From Siphonodentalium dalli (taxonomy: Eukaryota > Mollusca > Scaphopoda > Gadilida > Siphonodentaliidae), in contig CP136061.1 of NCBI GenBank assembly GCA_032622095.1, forward strand, positions 42,663,797-42,727,796: a stretch of 64,000 nt of DNA. Reading direction: 5' to 3'. Below, in pieces: positions 31,789 through 43,526 of the stretch (position 1 is its first letter; each line of letters starts with the position of its first letter). Below the pieces are notes generated by a model. The model did not search any database and was not told the DNA's origin. It saw only the letters and a program-made list of their open reading frames with translations. Made by a program: the position numbers and the translations under genes.

Positions 31789-32060
31789 TGGCCATAATTG
31801 TGTGCACGTTTAGTTCTCAAAATGTTTGGCGTCTGGAGTCTGTGGCCGAAACTGATACGAAGTATATCATAGGGCCCAATTTGGTGAAATTTCGGTCTGT
31901 CCTCATGTCTCGAACTGGAATGGTAACTTCCGAATGAATCTCGAAAGCTGCACGTGTGCCATTGTGCCAAACAGTCATTTTTGTGAATTTCCAGCTCAGT
32001 ATTGGTTAGAATTTTGAGATCAAACATTTTGACAACTATACTTGCAACAGAAAATGGCCA

Positions 32061-32134
32061 TCCCATATGTGGTCTAGTGGTTAGGATTCCTGGCTTTCAC
32101 CCAGGCGGCCCGGGTTCGATTCCCGGCATGGGAA
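32061..32134 (+). tRNA. tRNA-Glu: tRNA-Glu(UUC), 74-nt form
   Basis: 74-nt type. Confidence 0.75.
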
Positions 32135-32429
32135 AGGTGAATATATTTTGTCAAAACTTTTTGTTTGTTTTGCAGTAGAATTTTGCAACCAAAATCGAAG
32201 GAGGTGGCACATGTTCTATTCCCGACAAGGTAATCAAGGCAGTCCCATATACAGCACACTCGAGATGCAAGTATATATTTCTCAAGATGTTTCAATTCTG
32301 CATGACAATTTTCGGGAACTCCGCTGTGGCGTGGTGTCGGGAATTTGAATGCAATTCGGCGTGCTGCTCTGATTGTTGTGGAGAAATATTCTCGCAAAAC
32401 TGAAATAAGTACTGATAAAAAATTCACCT

Positions 32430-32501
32430 TTCCCATGCCGGGAATCGAACCCGGGCCGCCTGGGTGAAAGCCAGGAATCCTAACCACTAGACCACATGGG
32501 A
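32430..32501 (-). tRNA. tRNA-Glu: tRNA-Glu(UUC)
   Basis: Consensus 72-nt copy. 5' flank GGTCATCCC. Confidence 0.95.
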
Positions 32502-32773
32502 TGACCATAATTGTGTGCACGTTTAGTTCTCAAAATGTTTGGCGTCTGGAGTCTGTGGCCGAAACTGATACGAAGTATATCATAGGGGCCAATTTGGTGA
32601 AATTTCGGTCTGTCCTCATGTCTCGAACTGGAATGGTAACTTCCGAATGAATCTCGAAAGCTGCACGTGTGCCATTGTGCCAAACAGTCATTTTTGTGAA
32701 TTTCCAGCTCAGTATTGGTTAGAATTTTGAGATCAAACATTTTGACAACTATACTTGCAACAGAAAATGGCCA

Positions 32774-32847
32774 TCCCATATGTGGTCTAGTGGTTAGGAT
32801 TCCTGGCTTTCACCCAGGCGGCCCGGGTTCGATTCCCGGCATGGGAA
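32774..32847 (+). tRNA. tRNA-Glu: tRNA-Glu(UUC), 74-nt form
   Basis: 74-nt type. Confidence 0.75.
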
Positions 32848-33139
32848 AGGTGAATATATTTTGTCAAAACTTTTTGTTTGTTTTGCAGTAGAATTTTGCA
32901 ACCAAAATCGAAGGAGGTGGCACATGTTCTATTCCCGACAAGGTAATCAAGGCAGTCCCATATACAGCACACGCGAGATGCAAGTATATATTTCTCAAGA
33001 TGTTTGAATTCTACATGACAATTTTCGGGAACTCCGCTGTGGCGTGGTGTCGGGAATATGAATGCAATTCGGCGTGCTCTGATTGTTGTGGAGAAATATT
33101 CTCGCAAAACTGAAATAAGTTCTGATAAATAATTCACCT

Positions 33140-33211
33140 TTCCCATGCCGGGAATCGAACCCGGGCCGCCTGGGTGAAAGCCAGGAATCCTAACCACTCG
33201 ACCACATGGGA
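33140..33211 (-). tRNA. tRNA-Glu: tRNA-Glu(UUC), D-stem variant
   Basis: T13 to G with broken T6. Confidence 0.65.
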
Positions 33212-33483
33212 TGGCCATAATTGTGTGCACGTTTAGTTCTCAAAATGTTTGGCGTCTGGAGTCTGTGGCCGAAACTGATACGAAGTATATCATAGGGCCC
33301 AATTTGGTGAAATTTCGGTCTGTCCTCATGTCTCGAACTGGAATGGTAACTTCCGAATGAATCTCGAAAGCTGCACGTGTGCCATTGTGCCAAACAGTCA
33401 TTTTTGTGAATTTCCAGCTCAGTATTGGTTAGAATTTTGAGATCAAACATTTTGACAACTATACTTGCAACAGAAAATGGCCA

Positions 33484-33557
33484 TCCCATATGTGGTCTAG
33501 TGGTTAGGATTCCTGGCTTTCACCCAGGCGGCCCGGGTTCGATTCCCGGCATGGGAA
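33484..33557 (+). tRNA. tRNA-Glu: tRNA-Glu(UUC), 74-nt form
   Basis: 74-nt type. GTATAATTTT spacer. Confidence 0.75.
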
Positions 33558-33852
33558 AGGTGAATATATTTTGTCAAAACTTTTTGTTTGTTTTGCAGTA
33601 TAATTTTGCAACCAAAATCGAAGGAGGTGGCACATGTTCTATTCCCGACAAGGTAATCAAGGCAGTCCCATATACAGCACACGCGAGATGCAAGTATATA
33701 TTTCTCAAGATGTTTGAATTCTACATGACAATTTTCGGGAAGTCCGCTGTGGCGTGGTGTCGGGAATTTGAATGCAATTCGGCGTGCTGCTCTGATTGTT
33801 GTGGAGAAATATTCTCGCAAAACTGAAATAAGTTCTGATAAAAAATTCACCT

Positions 33853-33924
33853 TTCCCATGCCGGGAATCGAACCCGGGCCGCCTGGGTGAAAGCCAGGAA
33901 TCCTAACCACTAGACCACATGGGA
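33853..33924 (-). tRNA. tRNA-Glu: tRNA-Glu(UUC)
   Basis: Consensus 72-nt copy. Confidence 0.95.
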
Positions 33925-34196
33925 TGGCCATAATTGTGTGCACGTTTAGTTCTCAAAATGTTTGGCGTCTGGAGTCTGTGGCCGAAACTGATACGAAGTA
34001 TATCATAGGGCCCAATTTGGTGAAATTTCGGTCTGTCCTCATGTCTCGAACTGGAATGGTAACTTCCGAATGAATCTCGAAAGCTGCACGTGTGCCATTG
34101 TGCCAAACAGTCATTTTTGTGAATTTCCAGCTCAGTATTGGTTAGAATTTTGAGATCAAACATTTTGACAACTATACTTGCAACAGAAAATGGCCA

Positions 34197-34270
34197 TCCC
34201 ATATGTGGTCTAGTGGTTAGGATTCCTGGCTTTCACCCAGGCGGCCCGGGTTCGATTCCCGGCATGGGAA
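34197..34270 (+). tRNA. tRNA-Glu: tRNA-Glu(UUC), 74-nt form
   Basis: 74-nt type. Starts the first 2850-bp copy. Confidence 0.75.
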
Positions 34271-34565
34271 AGGTGAATATATTTTGTCAAAACTTTTTGT
34301 TTGTTTTGCAGTATAATTTTGCAACCAAAATCGAAGGAGGTGGCACATGTTCTATTCCCGACAAGGTAATCAAGGCAGTCCCATATACAGCACACGCGAG
34401 ATGCAAGTATATATTTCTCAAGATGTTTGAATTCTACATGACAATTTTCGGGAAGTCCGCTGTGGCGTGGTGTCGGGAATTTGAATGCAATTCGGCGTGC
34501 TGCTCTGATTGTTGTGGAGAAATATTCTCGCAAAACTGAAATAAGTTCTGATAAAAAATTCACCT

Positions 34566-34637
34566 TTCCCATGCCGGGAATCGAACCCGGGCCGCCTGGG
34601 TGAAAGCCAGGAATCCTAACCACTAGACCACATGGGA
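34566..34637 (-). tRNA. tRNA-Glu: tRNA-Glu(UUC)
   Basis: Consensus 72-nt copy. Confidence 0.95.
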
Positions 34638-34909
34638 TGGCCATAATTGTGTGCACGTTTAGTTCTCAAAATGTTTGGCGTCTGGAGTCTGTGGCCGAAA
34701 CTGATACGAAGTATATCATAGGGCCCAATTTGGTGAAATTTCGGTCTGTCCTCATGTCTCGAACTGGAATGGTAACTTCCGAATGAATCTCGAAAGCTGC
34801 ACGTGTGCCATTGTGCCAAACAGTCATTTTTGTGAATTTCCAGCTCAGTATTGGTTAGAATTTTGAGATCAAACATTTTGACAACTATACTTGCAACAGA
34901 AAATGGCCA

Positions 34910-34983
34910 TCCCATATGTGGTCTAGTGGTTAGGATTCCTGGCTTTCACCCAGGCGGCCCGGGTTCGATTCCCGGCATGGGAA
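34910..34983 (+). tRNA. tRNA-Glu: tRNA-Glu(UUC), 74-nt form
   Basis: 74-nt type. Confidence 0.75.
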
Positions 34984-35278
34984 AGGTGAATATATTTTGT
35001 CAAAACTTTTTGTTTGTTTTGCAGTATAATTTTGCAACCAAAATCGAAGGAGGTGGCACATGTTCTATTCCCGACAAGGTAATCAAGGCAGTCCCATATA
35101 CAGCACACGCGAGATGCAAGTATATATCTCTCAAGATGTTTGAATTCGACATGACAATTTTCGGGAAGTCCGCTGTGGCGTGGTGTCGGGAATTTGAATG
35201 CAATTCGGCGTGCTGCTCTGATTGTTGTGGAGAAATATTCTCGCAAAACTGAAATAAGTTCTGATAAAAAATTCACCT

Positions 35279-35350
35279 TTCCCATGCCGGGAATCGAAAC
35301 CGGGCCGCCTGGGTGAAAGCCAGGAATCCTAACCACTAGACCACATGGGA
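35279..35350 (-). tRNA. tRNA-Glu: tRNA-Glu(UUC), T-stem variant
   Basis: G53 to T breaks the last T-stem pair and box B. Confidence 0.65.
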
Positions 35351-35622
35351 TGGCCATAATTGTGTGCACGTTTAGTTCTCAAAATGTTTGGCGTCTGGAG
35401 TCTGTGGCCGAAACTGATACGAAGTATATCATAGGGCCCAATTTGGTGAAATTTCGGTCTGTCCTCATGTCTCGAACTGGAATGGTAACTTCCGAATGAA
35501 TCTCGAAAGCTGCACGTGTGCCATTGTGCCAAACAGTCATTTTTGTGAATTTCCAGCTCAGTATTGGTTAGAATTTTGAGATCAAACATTTTGACAACTA
35601 TACTTGCAACAGAAAATGGCCA

Positions 35623-35696
35623 TCCCACATGTGGTCTAGTGGTTAGGATTCCTGGCTTTCACCCAGGCGGCCCGGGTTCGAATCCCGGCATGGGAA
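35623..35696 (+). tRNA. tRNA-Glu: tRNA-Glu(UUC), 74-nt form
   Basis: Acceptor/linker TCCCACATGTGG. T-loop GAATCC instead of GATTCC, which still fits box B. Confidence 0.7.
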
Positions 35697-35991
35697 AGGT
35701 GAATATATTTTGTCAAAACTTTTTGTTTGTTTTGCAGTAGAATTTTGCAACCAAAATCGAAGGAGGTGGCACATGTTCTATTCCCGACAAGGTAATCAAG
35801 GCAGTCCCATATACAGCACACGCGAGATGCAAGTATATATTTCTCAAGATGTTTGAATTCTACATGACAATTTTCGGGAAGTCCGCTGTGGCGTGGTGTC
35901 GGGAATTTGAATGCAATTCGGCGTGCTGCTCTGATTGTTGTGGAGAAATATTCTCGCAAAACTGAAATAAGTTCTGATAAAAAATTCACCT

Positions 35992-36063
35992 TTCCCATGC
36001 CGGGAATCGAAGCCGGGCCGCCTGGGTGAAAGCCAGGAATCCTAACCACTAGACCACATGGGA
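35992..36063 (-). tRNA. tRNA-Glu: tRNA-Glu(UUC), T-stem variant
   Basis: G53 to C gives a C-C mismatch and a damaged box B. Confidence 0.6.
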
Positions 36064-36335
36064 TGGCCATAATTGTGTGCACGTTTAGTTCTCAAAATGT
36101 TTGGCGTCTGGAGTCTGTGGCCGAAACTGATACGAAGTATATCATAGGGCCCAATTTGGTGAAATTTCGGTCTGTCCTCATGTCTCGAACTGGAATGGTA
36201 ACTTCCGAATGAATCTCGAAAGCTGCACGTGTGCCATTGTGCCAAACAGTCATTTTTGTGAATTTCCAGCTCAGTATTGGTTAGAATTTTGAGATCAAAC
36301 ATTTTGACAACTATACTTGCAACAGAAAATGGCCA

Positions 36336-36407
36336 TCCCATGTGGTCTAGTGGTTAGGATTCCTGGCTTTCACCCAGGCGGCCCGGGTTCGAATCCCGGC
36401 ATGGGAA
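36336..36407 (+). tRNA. tRNA-Glu: tRNA-Glu(UUC), 72-nt plus form
   Basis: No AT insertion, perfect acceptor stem, GAATCC T-loop. Confidence 0.93.
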
Positions 36408-36702
36408 AGGTGAATATATTTTGTCAAAACTTTTTGTTTGTTTTGCAGTAGAATTTTGCAACCAAAATCGAAGGAGGTGGCACATGTTCTATTCCCGACA
36501 AGGTAATCAAGGCAGTCCCATATACAGCACACGCGAGATGCAAGTATATATTTCTCAAGATGTTTGAATTCTACATGACAATTTTCGGGAAGTCCGCTGT
36601 GGCGTGGTGTCGGGAATTTGAATGCAATTCGGCGTGCTGCTCTGATTGTTGTGGAGAAATATTCTCGCAAAACTGAAATAAGTTCTGATAAAAAATTCAC
36701 CT

Positions 36703-36774
36703 TTCCCATGCCGGGAATCGAACCCGGGCCGCCTGGGTGAAAGCCAGGAATCCTAACCACTAGACCACATGGGA
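36703..36774 (-). tRNA. tRNA-Glu: tRNA-Glu(UUC)
   Basis: Consensus 72-nt copy. Confidence 0.95.
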
Positions 36775-37046
36775 TGGCCATAATTGTGTGCACGTTTAGT
36801 TCTCAAAATGTTTGGCGTCTGGAGTCTGTGGCCGAAACTGATACGAAGTATATCATAGGGCCCAATTTGGTGAAATTTCGGTCTGTCCTCATGTCTCGAA
36901 CTGGAATGGTAACTTCCGAATGAATCTCGAAAGCTGCACGTGTGCCATTGTGCCAAACAGTCATTTTTGTGAATTTCCAGCTCAGTATTGGTTAGAATTT
37001 TGAGATCAAACATTTTGACAACTATACTTGCAACAGAAAATGGCCA

Positions 37047-37120
37047 TCCCATATGTGGTCTAGTGGTTAGGATTCCTGGCTTTCACCCAGGCGGCCCGGG
37101 TTCGATTCCCGGCATGGGAA
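37047..37120 (+). tRNA. tRNA-Glu: tRNA-Glu(UUC), 74-nt form
   Basis: 74-nt type. Starts the second 2850-bp copy. Confidence 0.75.
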
Positions 37121-37415
37121 AGGTGAATATATTTTGTCAAAACTTTTTGTTTGTTTTGCAGTATAATTTTGCAACCAAAATCGAAGGAGGTGGCACATGT
37201 TCTATTCCCGACAAGGTAATCAAGGCAGTCCCATATACAGCACACGCGAGATGCAAGTATATATTTCTCAAGATGTTTGAATTCTACATGACAATTTTCG
37301 GGAAGTCCGCTGTGGCGTGGTGTCGGGAATTTGAATGCAATTCGGCGTGCTGCTCTGATTGTTGTGGAGAAATATTCTCGCAAAACTGAAATAAGTTCTG
37401 ATAAAAAATTCACCT

Positions 37416-37487
37416 TTCCCATGCCGGGAATCGAACCCGGGCCGCCTGGGTGAAAGCCAGGAATCCTAACCACTAGACCACATGGGA
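37416..37487 (-). tRNA. tRNA-Glu: tRNA-Glu(UUC)
   Basis: Consensus 72-nt copy. Confidence 0.95.
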
Positions 37488-37759
37488 TGGCCATAATTGT
37501 GTGCACGTTTAGTTCTCAAAATGTTTGGCGTCTGGAGTCTGTGGCCGAAACTGATACGAAGTATATCATAGGGCCCAATTTGGTGAAATTTCGGTCTGTC
37601 CTCATGTCTCGAACTGGAATGGTAACTTCCGAATGAATCTCGAAAGCTGCACGTGTGCCATTGTGCCAAACAGTCATTTTTGTGAATTTCCAGCTCAGTA
37701 TTGGTTAGAATTTTGAGATCAAACATTTTGACAACTATACTTGCAACAGAAAATGGCCA

Positions 37760-37833
37760 TCCCATATGTGGTCTAGTGGTTAGGATTCCTGGCTTTCACC
37801 CAGGCGGCCCGGGTTCGATTCCCGGCATGGGAA
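37760..37833 (+). tRNA. tRNA-Glu: tRNA-Glu(UUC), 74-nt form
   Basis: 74-nt type. Confidence 0.75.
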
Positions 37834-38128
37834 AGGTGAATATATTTTGTCAAAACTTTTTGTTTGTTTTGCAGTATAATTTTGCAACCAAAATCGAAGG
37901 AGGTGGCACATGTTCTATTCCCGACAAGGTAATCAAGGCAGTCCCATATACAGCACACGCGAGATGCAAGTATATATCTCTCAAGATGTTTGAATTCGAC
38001 ATGACAATTTTCGGGAAGTCCGCTGTGGCGTGGTGTCGGGAATTTGAATGCAATTCGGCGTGCTGCTCTGATTGTTGTGGAGAAATATTCTCGCAAAACT
38101 GAAATAAGTTCTGATAAAAAATTCACCT

Positions 38129-38200
38129 TTCCCATGCCGGGAATCGAAACCGGGCCGCCTGGGTGAAAGCCAGGAATCCTAACCACTAGACCACATGGGA
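38129..38200 (-). tRNA. tRNA-Glu: tRNA-Glu(UUC), T-stem variant
   Basis: G53 to T, same as 35279. Confidence 0.65.
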
Positions 38201-38472
38201 TGGCCATAATTGTGTGCACGTTTAGTTCTCAAAATGTTTGGCGTCTGGAGTCTGTGGCCGAAACTGATACGAAGTATATCATAGGGCCCAATTTGGTGAA
38301 ATTTCGGTCTGTCCTCATGTCTCGAACTGGAATGGTAACTTCCGAATGAATCTCGAAAGCTGCACGTGTGCCATTGTGCCAAACAGTCATTTTTGTGAAT
38401 TTCCAGCTCAGTATTGGTTAGAATTTTGAGATCAAACATTTTGACAACTATACTTGCAACAGAAAATGGCCA

Positions 38473-38546
38473 TCCCACATGTGGTCTAGTGGTTAGGATT
38501 CCTGGCTTTCACCCAGGCGGCCCGGGTTCGAATCCCGGCATGGGAA
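38473..38546 (+). tRNA. tRNA-Glu: tRNA-Glu(UUC), 74-nt form
   Basis: TCCCACATGTGG and GAATCC, same as 35623. Confidence 0.7.
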
Positions 38547-38841
38547 AGGTGAATATATTTTGTCAAAACTTTTTGTTTGTTTTGCAGTAGAATTTTGCAA
38601 CCAAAATCGAAGGAGGTGGCACATGTTCTATTCCCGACAAGGTAATCAAGGCAGTCCCATATACAGCACACGCGAGATGCAAGTATATATTTCTCAAGAT
38701 GTTTGAATTCTACATGACAATTTTCGGGAAGTCCGCTGTGGCGTGGTGTCGGGAATTTGAATGCAATTCGGCGTGCTGCTCTGATTGTTGTGGAGAAATA
38801 TTCTCGCAAAACTGAAATAAGTTCTGATAAAAAATTCACCT

Positions 38842-38913
38842 TTCCCATGCCGGGAATCGAAGCCGGGCCGCCTGGGTGAAAGCCAGGAATCCTAACCACT
38901 AGACCACATGGGA
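38842..38913 (-). tRNA. tRNA-Glu: tRNA-Glu(UUC), T-stem variant
   Basis: G53 to C. Confidence 0.6.
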
Positions 38914-39185
38914 TGGCCATAATTGTGTGCACGTTTAGTTCTCAAAATGTTTGGCGTCTGGAGTCTGTGGCCGAAACTGATACGAAGTATATCATAGGGC
39001 CCAATTTGGTGAAATTTCGGTCTGTCCTCATGTCTCGAACTGGAATGGTAACTTCCGAATGAATCTCGAAAGCTGCACGTGTGCCATTGTGCCAAACAGT
39101 CATTTTTGTGAATTTCCAGCTCAGTATTGGTTAGAATTTTGAGATCAAACATTTTGACAACTATACTTGCAACAGAAAATGGCCA

Positions 39186-39257
39186 TCCCATGTGGTCTAG
39201 TGGTTAGGATTCCTGGCTTTCACCCAGGCGGCCCGGGTTCGAATCCCGGCATGGGAA
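39186..39257 (+). tRNA. tRNA-Glu: tRNA-Glu(UUC), 72-nt plus form
   Basis: 72 nt, GAATCC T-loop. Confidence 0.93.
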
Positions 39258-39552
39258 AGGTGAATATATTTTGTCAAAACTTTTTGTTTGTTTTGCAGTA
39301 GAATTTTGCAACCAAAATCGAAGGAGGTGGCACATGTTCTATTCCCGACAAGGTAATCAAGGCAGTCCCATATACAGCACACGCGAGATGCAAGTATATA
39401 TTTCTCAAGATGTTTGAATTCTACATGACAATTTTCGGGAAGTCCGCTGTGGCGTGGTGTCGGGAATTTGAATGCAATTCGGCGTGCTGCTCTGATTGTT
39501 GTGGAGAAATATTCTCGCAAAACTGAAATAAGTTCTGATAAAAAATTCACCT

Positions 39553-39624
39553 TTCCCATGCCGGGAATCGAACCCGGGCCGCCTGGGTGAAAGCCAGGAA
39601 TCCTAACCACTAGACCACATGGGA
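39553..39624 (-). tRNA. tRNA-Glu: tRNA-Glu(UUC)
   Basis: Consensus 72-nt copy. Confidence 0.95.
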
Positions 39625-39896
39625 TGGCCATAATTGTGTGCACGTTTAGTTCTCAAAATGTTTGGCGTCTGGAGTCTGTGGCCGAAACTGATACGAAGTA
39701 TATCATAGGGCCCAATTTGGTGAAATTTCGGTCTGTCCTCATGTCTCGAACTGGAATGGTAACTTCCGAATGAATCTCGAAAGCTGCACGTGTGCCATTG
39801 TGCCAAACAGTCATTTTTGTGAATTTCCAGCTCAGTATTGGTTAGAATTTTGAGATCAAACATTTTGACAACTATACTTGCAACAGAAAATGGCCA

Positions 39897-39968
39897 TCCC
39901 ATGTGGTCTAGTGGTTAGGATTCCTGGCTTTCACCCAGGCGGCCCGGGTTCGAATCCCGGCATGGGAA
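39897..39968 (+). tRNA. tRNA-Glu: tRNA-Glu(UUC), 72-nt plus form
   Basis: 72 nt, GAATCC T-loop. Confidence 0.93.
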
Positions 39969-40263
39969 AGGTGAATATATTTTGTCAAAACTTTTTGTTT
40001 GTTTTGCAGTAGAATTTTGCAACCAAAATCGAAGGAGGTGGCACATGTTCTATTCCCGACAAGGTAATCAAGGCAGTCCCATATACAGCACACGCGAGAT
40101 GCAAGTATATATTTCTCAAGATGTTTGAATTCTACATGACAATTTTCGGGAAGTCCGCTGTGGCGTGGTGTCGGGAATTTGAATGCAATTCGGCGTGCTG
40201 CTCTGATTGTTGTGGAGAAATATTCTCGCAAAACTGAAATAAGTTCTGATAAAAAATTCACCT

Positions 40264-40335
40264 TTCCCATGCCGGGAATCGAAGCCGGGCCGCCTGGGTG
40301 AAAGCCAGGAATCCTAACCACTAGACCACATGGGA
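40264..40335 (-). tRNA. tRNA-Glu: tRNA-Glu(UUC), T-stem variant
   Basis: G53 to C. Confidence 0.6.
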
Positions 40336-40607
40336 TGGCCATAAGTGTGTGCACGTTTAGTTCTCAAAATGTTTGGCGTCTGGAGTCTGTGGCCGAAACT
40401 GATACGAAGTATATCATAGGGCCCAATTTGGTGAAATTTCGGTCTGTCCTCATGTCTCGAACTGGAATGGTAACTTCCGAATGAATCTCGAAAGCTGCAC
40501 GTGTGCCATTGTGCCAAACAGTCATTTTTGTGAATTTCCAGCTCAGTATTGGTTAGAATTTTGAGATCAAACATTTTGACAACTATACTTGCAACAGAAA
40601 ATGGCCA

Positions 40608-40679
40608 TCCCATGTGGTCTAGTGGTTAGGATTCCTGGCTTTCACCCAGGCGGCCCGGGTTCGAATCCCGGCATGGGAA
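40608..40679 (+). tRNA. tRNA-Glu: tRNA-Glu(UUC), 72-nt plus form
   Basis: 72 nt, GAATCC T-loop. Confidence 0.93.
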
Positions 40680-40974
40680 AGGTGAATATATTTTGTCAAA
40701 ACTTTTTGTTTGTTTTGCAGTAGAATTTTGCAACCAAAATCGAAGGAGGTGGCACATGTTCTATTCCCGACAAGGTAATCAAGGCAGTCCCATATACAGC
40801 ACACGCGAGATGCAAGTATATATTTCTCAAGATGTTTGAATTCTACATGACAATTTTCGGGAAGTCCGCTGTGGCGTGGTGTCGGGAATTTGAATGCAAT
40901 TCGGCGTGCTGCTCTGATTGTTGTGGAGAAATATTCTCGCAAAACTGAAATAAGTTCTGATAAAAAATTCACCT

Positions 40975-41046
40975 TTCCCATGCCGGGAATCGAACCCGGG
41001 CCGCCTGGGTGAAAGCCAGGAATCCTAACCACTAGACCACATGGGA
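40975..41046 (-). tRNA. tRNA-Glu: tRNA-Glu(UUC)
   Basis: Consensus 72-nt copy. Confidence 0.95.
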
Positions 41047-41318
41047 TGGCCATAATTGTGTGCACGTTTAGTTCTCAAAATGTTTGGCGTCTGGAGTCTG
41101 TGGCCGAAACTGATACGAAGTATATCATAGGGCCCAATTTGGTGAAATTTCGGTCTGTCCTCATGTCTCGAACTGGAATGGTAACTTCCGAATGAATCTC
41201 GAAAGCTGCACGTGTGCCATTGTGCCAAACAGTCATTTTTGTGAATTTCCAGCTCAGTATTGGTTAGAATTTTGAGATCAAACATTTTGACAACTATACT
41301 TGCAACAGAAAATGGCCA

Positions 41319-41391
41319 TCCCATATGTGGTCTAGTGGTTAGGATTCCTGGCTTTCACCCAGGCGGACGGGTTCGATTCCCGGCATGGGAA
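41319..41391 (+). tRNA. tRNA-Glu: tRNA-Glu(UUC), damaged T stem
   Basis: 73 nt: the AT insertion plus a 1-nt loss and change in the T stem (GGACGGG for GGCCCGGG). Confidence 0.5.
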
Positions 41392-41686
41392 AGGTGAATA
41401 TATTTTGTCAAAACTTTTTGTTTGTTTTGCAGTAGAATTTTGCAACCAAAATCGAAGGAGGTGGCACATGTTCTATTCCCGACAAGGTAATCAAGGCAGT
41501 CCCATATACAGCACACGCGAGATGCAAGTATATATTTCTCAAGATGTTTGAATTCTACATGACAATTTTCGGGAAGTCCGCTGTGGCGTGGTGTCGGGAA
41601 TTTGAATGCAATTCGGCGTGCTGCTCTGATTGTTGTGGAGAAATATTCTCGCAAAACTGAAATAAGTTCTGATAAAAAATTCACCT

Positions 41687-41758
41687 TTCCCATGCCGGGA
41701 ATCGAACCCGGGCCGCCTGGGTGAAAGCCAGGAATCCTAACCACTAGACCACATGGGA
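41687..41758 (-). tRNA. tRNA-Glu: tRNA-Glu(UUC)
   Basis: Consensus 72-nt copy. Confidence 0.95.
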
Positions 41759-42030
41759 TGGCCATAATTGTGTGCACGTTTAGTTCTCAAAATGTTTGGC
41801 GTCTGGAGTCTGTGGCCGAAACTGATACGAAGTATATCATAGGGCCCAATTTGGTGAAATTTCGGTCTGTCCTCATGTCTCGAACTGGAATGGTAACTTC
41901 CGAATGAATCTCGAAAGCTGCACGTGTGCCATTGTGCCAAACAGTCATTTTTGTGAATTTCCAGCTCAGTAATGGTTAGAATTTTGAGATCAAACATTTT
42001 GACAACTATACTTGCAACAGAAAATGGCCA

Positions 42031-42104
42031 TCCCATATGTGGTCTAGTGGTTAGGATTCCTGGCTTTCACCCAGGCGGCCCGGGTTCGATTCCCGGCATG
42101 GGAA
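42031..42104 (+). tRNA. tRNA-Glu: tRNA-Glu(UUC), 74-nt form
   Basis: 74-nt type. GTATAATTTT spacer. Confidence 0.75.
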
Positions 42105-42399
42105 AGGTGAATATATTTTGTCAAAACTTTTTGTTTGTTTTGCAGTATAATTTTGCAACCAAAATCGAAGGAGGTGGCACATGTTCTATTCCCGACAAGG
42201 TAATCAAGGCAGTCCCATATACAGCACACGCGAGATGCAAGTATATATTTCTCAAGATGTTTGAATTCTACATGACAATTTTCGGGAAGTCCGCTGTGGC
42301 GTGGTGTCGGGAATTTGAATGCAATTCGGCGTGCTGCTCTGATTGTTGTGGAGAAATATTCTCGCAAAACTGAAATAAGTTCTGATAAAAAATTCACCT

Positions 42400-42471
42400 T
42401 TCCCATGCCGGGAATCGAACCCGGGCCGCCTGGGTGAAAGCCAGGAATCCTAACCACTAGACCACATGGGA
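42400..42471 (-). tRNA. tRNA-Glu: tRNA-Glu(UUC)
   Basis: Consensus 72-nt copy. Confidence 0.95.
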
Positions 42472-42743
42472 TGGCCATAATTGTGTGCACGTTTAGTTCT
42501 CAAAATGTTTGGCGTCTGGAGTCTGTGGCCGAAACTGATACGAAGTATATCATAGGGCCCAATTTGGTGAAATTTCGGTCTGTCCTCATGTCTCGAACTG
42601 GAATGGTAACTTCCGAATGAATCTCGAAAGCTGCACGTGTGCCATTGTGCCAAACAGTCATTTTTGTGAATTTCCAGCTCAGTATTGGTTAGAATTTTGA
42701 GATCAAACATTTTGACAACTATACTTGCAACAGAAAATGGCCA

Positions 42744-42815
42744 TCCCATGTGGTCTAGTGGTTAGGATTCCTGGCTTTCACCCAGGCGGCCCGGGTTCGA
42801 ATCCCGGCATGGGAA
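42744..42815 (+). tRNA. tRNA-Glu: tRNA-Glu(UUC), 72-nt plus form
   Basis: 72 nt, GAATCC T-loop. Starts the 1422-bp dimer series. Confidence 0.93.
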
Positions 42816-43110
42816 AGGTGAATATATTTTGTCAAAACTTTTTGTTTGTTTTGCAGTAGAATTTTGCAACCAAAATCGAAGGAGGTGGCACATGTTCTAT
42901 TCCCGACAAGGTAATCAAGGCAGTCCCATATACAGCACACGCGAGATGCAAGTATATATTTCTCAAGATGTTTGAATTCTACATGACAATTTTCGGGAAG
43001 TCCGCTGTGGCGTGGTGTCGGGAATTTGAATGCAATTCGGCGTGCTGCTCTGATTGTTGTGGAGAAATATTCTCGCAAAACTGAAATAAGTTCTGATAAA
43101 AAATTCACCT

Positions 43111-43182
43111 TTCCCATGCCGGGAATCGAAGCCGGGCCGCCTGGGTGAAAGCCAGGAATCCTAACCACTAGACCACATGGGA
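43111..43182 (-). tRNA. tRNA-Glu: tRNA-Glu(UUC), T-stem variant
   Basis: G53 to C. Confidence 0.6.
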
Positions 43183-43454
43183 TGGCCATAATTGTGTGCA
43201 CGTTTAGTTCTCAAAATGTTTGGCGTCTGGAGTCTGTGGCCGAAACTGATACGAAGTATATCATAGGGCCCAATTTGGTGAAATTTCGGTCTGTCCTCAT
43301 GTCTCGAACTGGAATGGTAACTTCCGAATGAATCTCGAAAGCTGCACGTGTGCCATTGTGCCAAACAGTCATTTTTGTGAATTTCCAGCTCAGTATTGGT
43401 TAGAATTTTGAGATCAAACATTTTGACAACTATACTTGCAACAGAAAATGGCCA

Positions 43455-43526
43455 TCCCATGTGGTCTAGTGGTTAGGATTCCTGGCTTTCACCCAGGCGG
43501 CCCGGGTTCGAATCCCGGCATGGGAA
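43455..43526 (+). tRNA. tRNA-Glu: tRNA-Glu(UUC), 72-nt plus form
   Basis: 72 nt, GAATCC T-loop. Confidence 0.93.

Larger units (their letters stand above)
24224..34909. repeat. higher-order repeat, 3 copies of a 5-unit, 3562-bp block
   Basis: Copies start at 24224, 27786 and 31348. Shared diagnostic variants recur exactly 3562 bp apart: CACTCGAGATG and TTCAATTCTGC near 25134, 28696 and 32258; the D-stem variant minus tRNA at 26016, 29578 and 33140; the GTATAATTTT spacer in the units after it. Confidence 0.9.
34197..39896. repeat. higher-order repeat, 2 copies of a 4-unit, 2850-bp block
   Basis: Copies 34197-37046 and 37047-39896. The ATATCTCTCAAG spacer, the G53T and G53C minus tRNAs, the CACATGTGG plus tRNA and the first 72-nt plus tRNA all recur at +2850. 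Confidence 0.9.
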
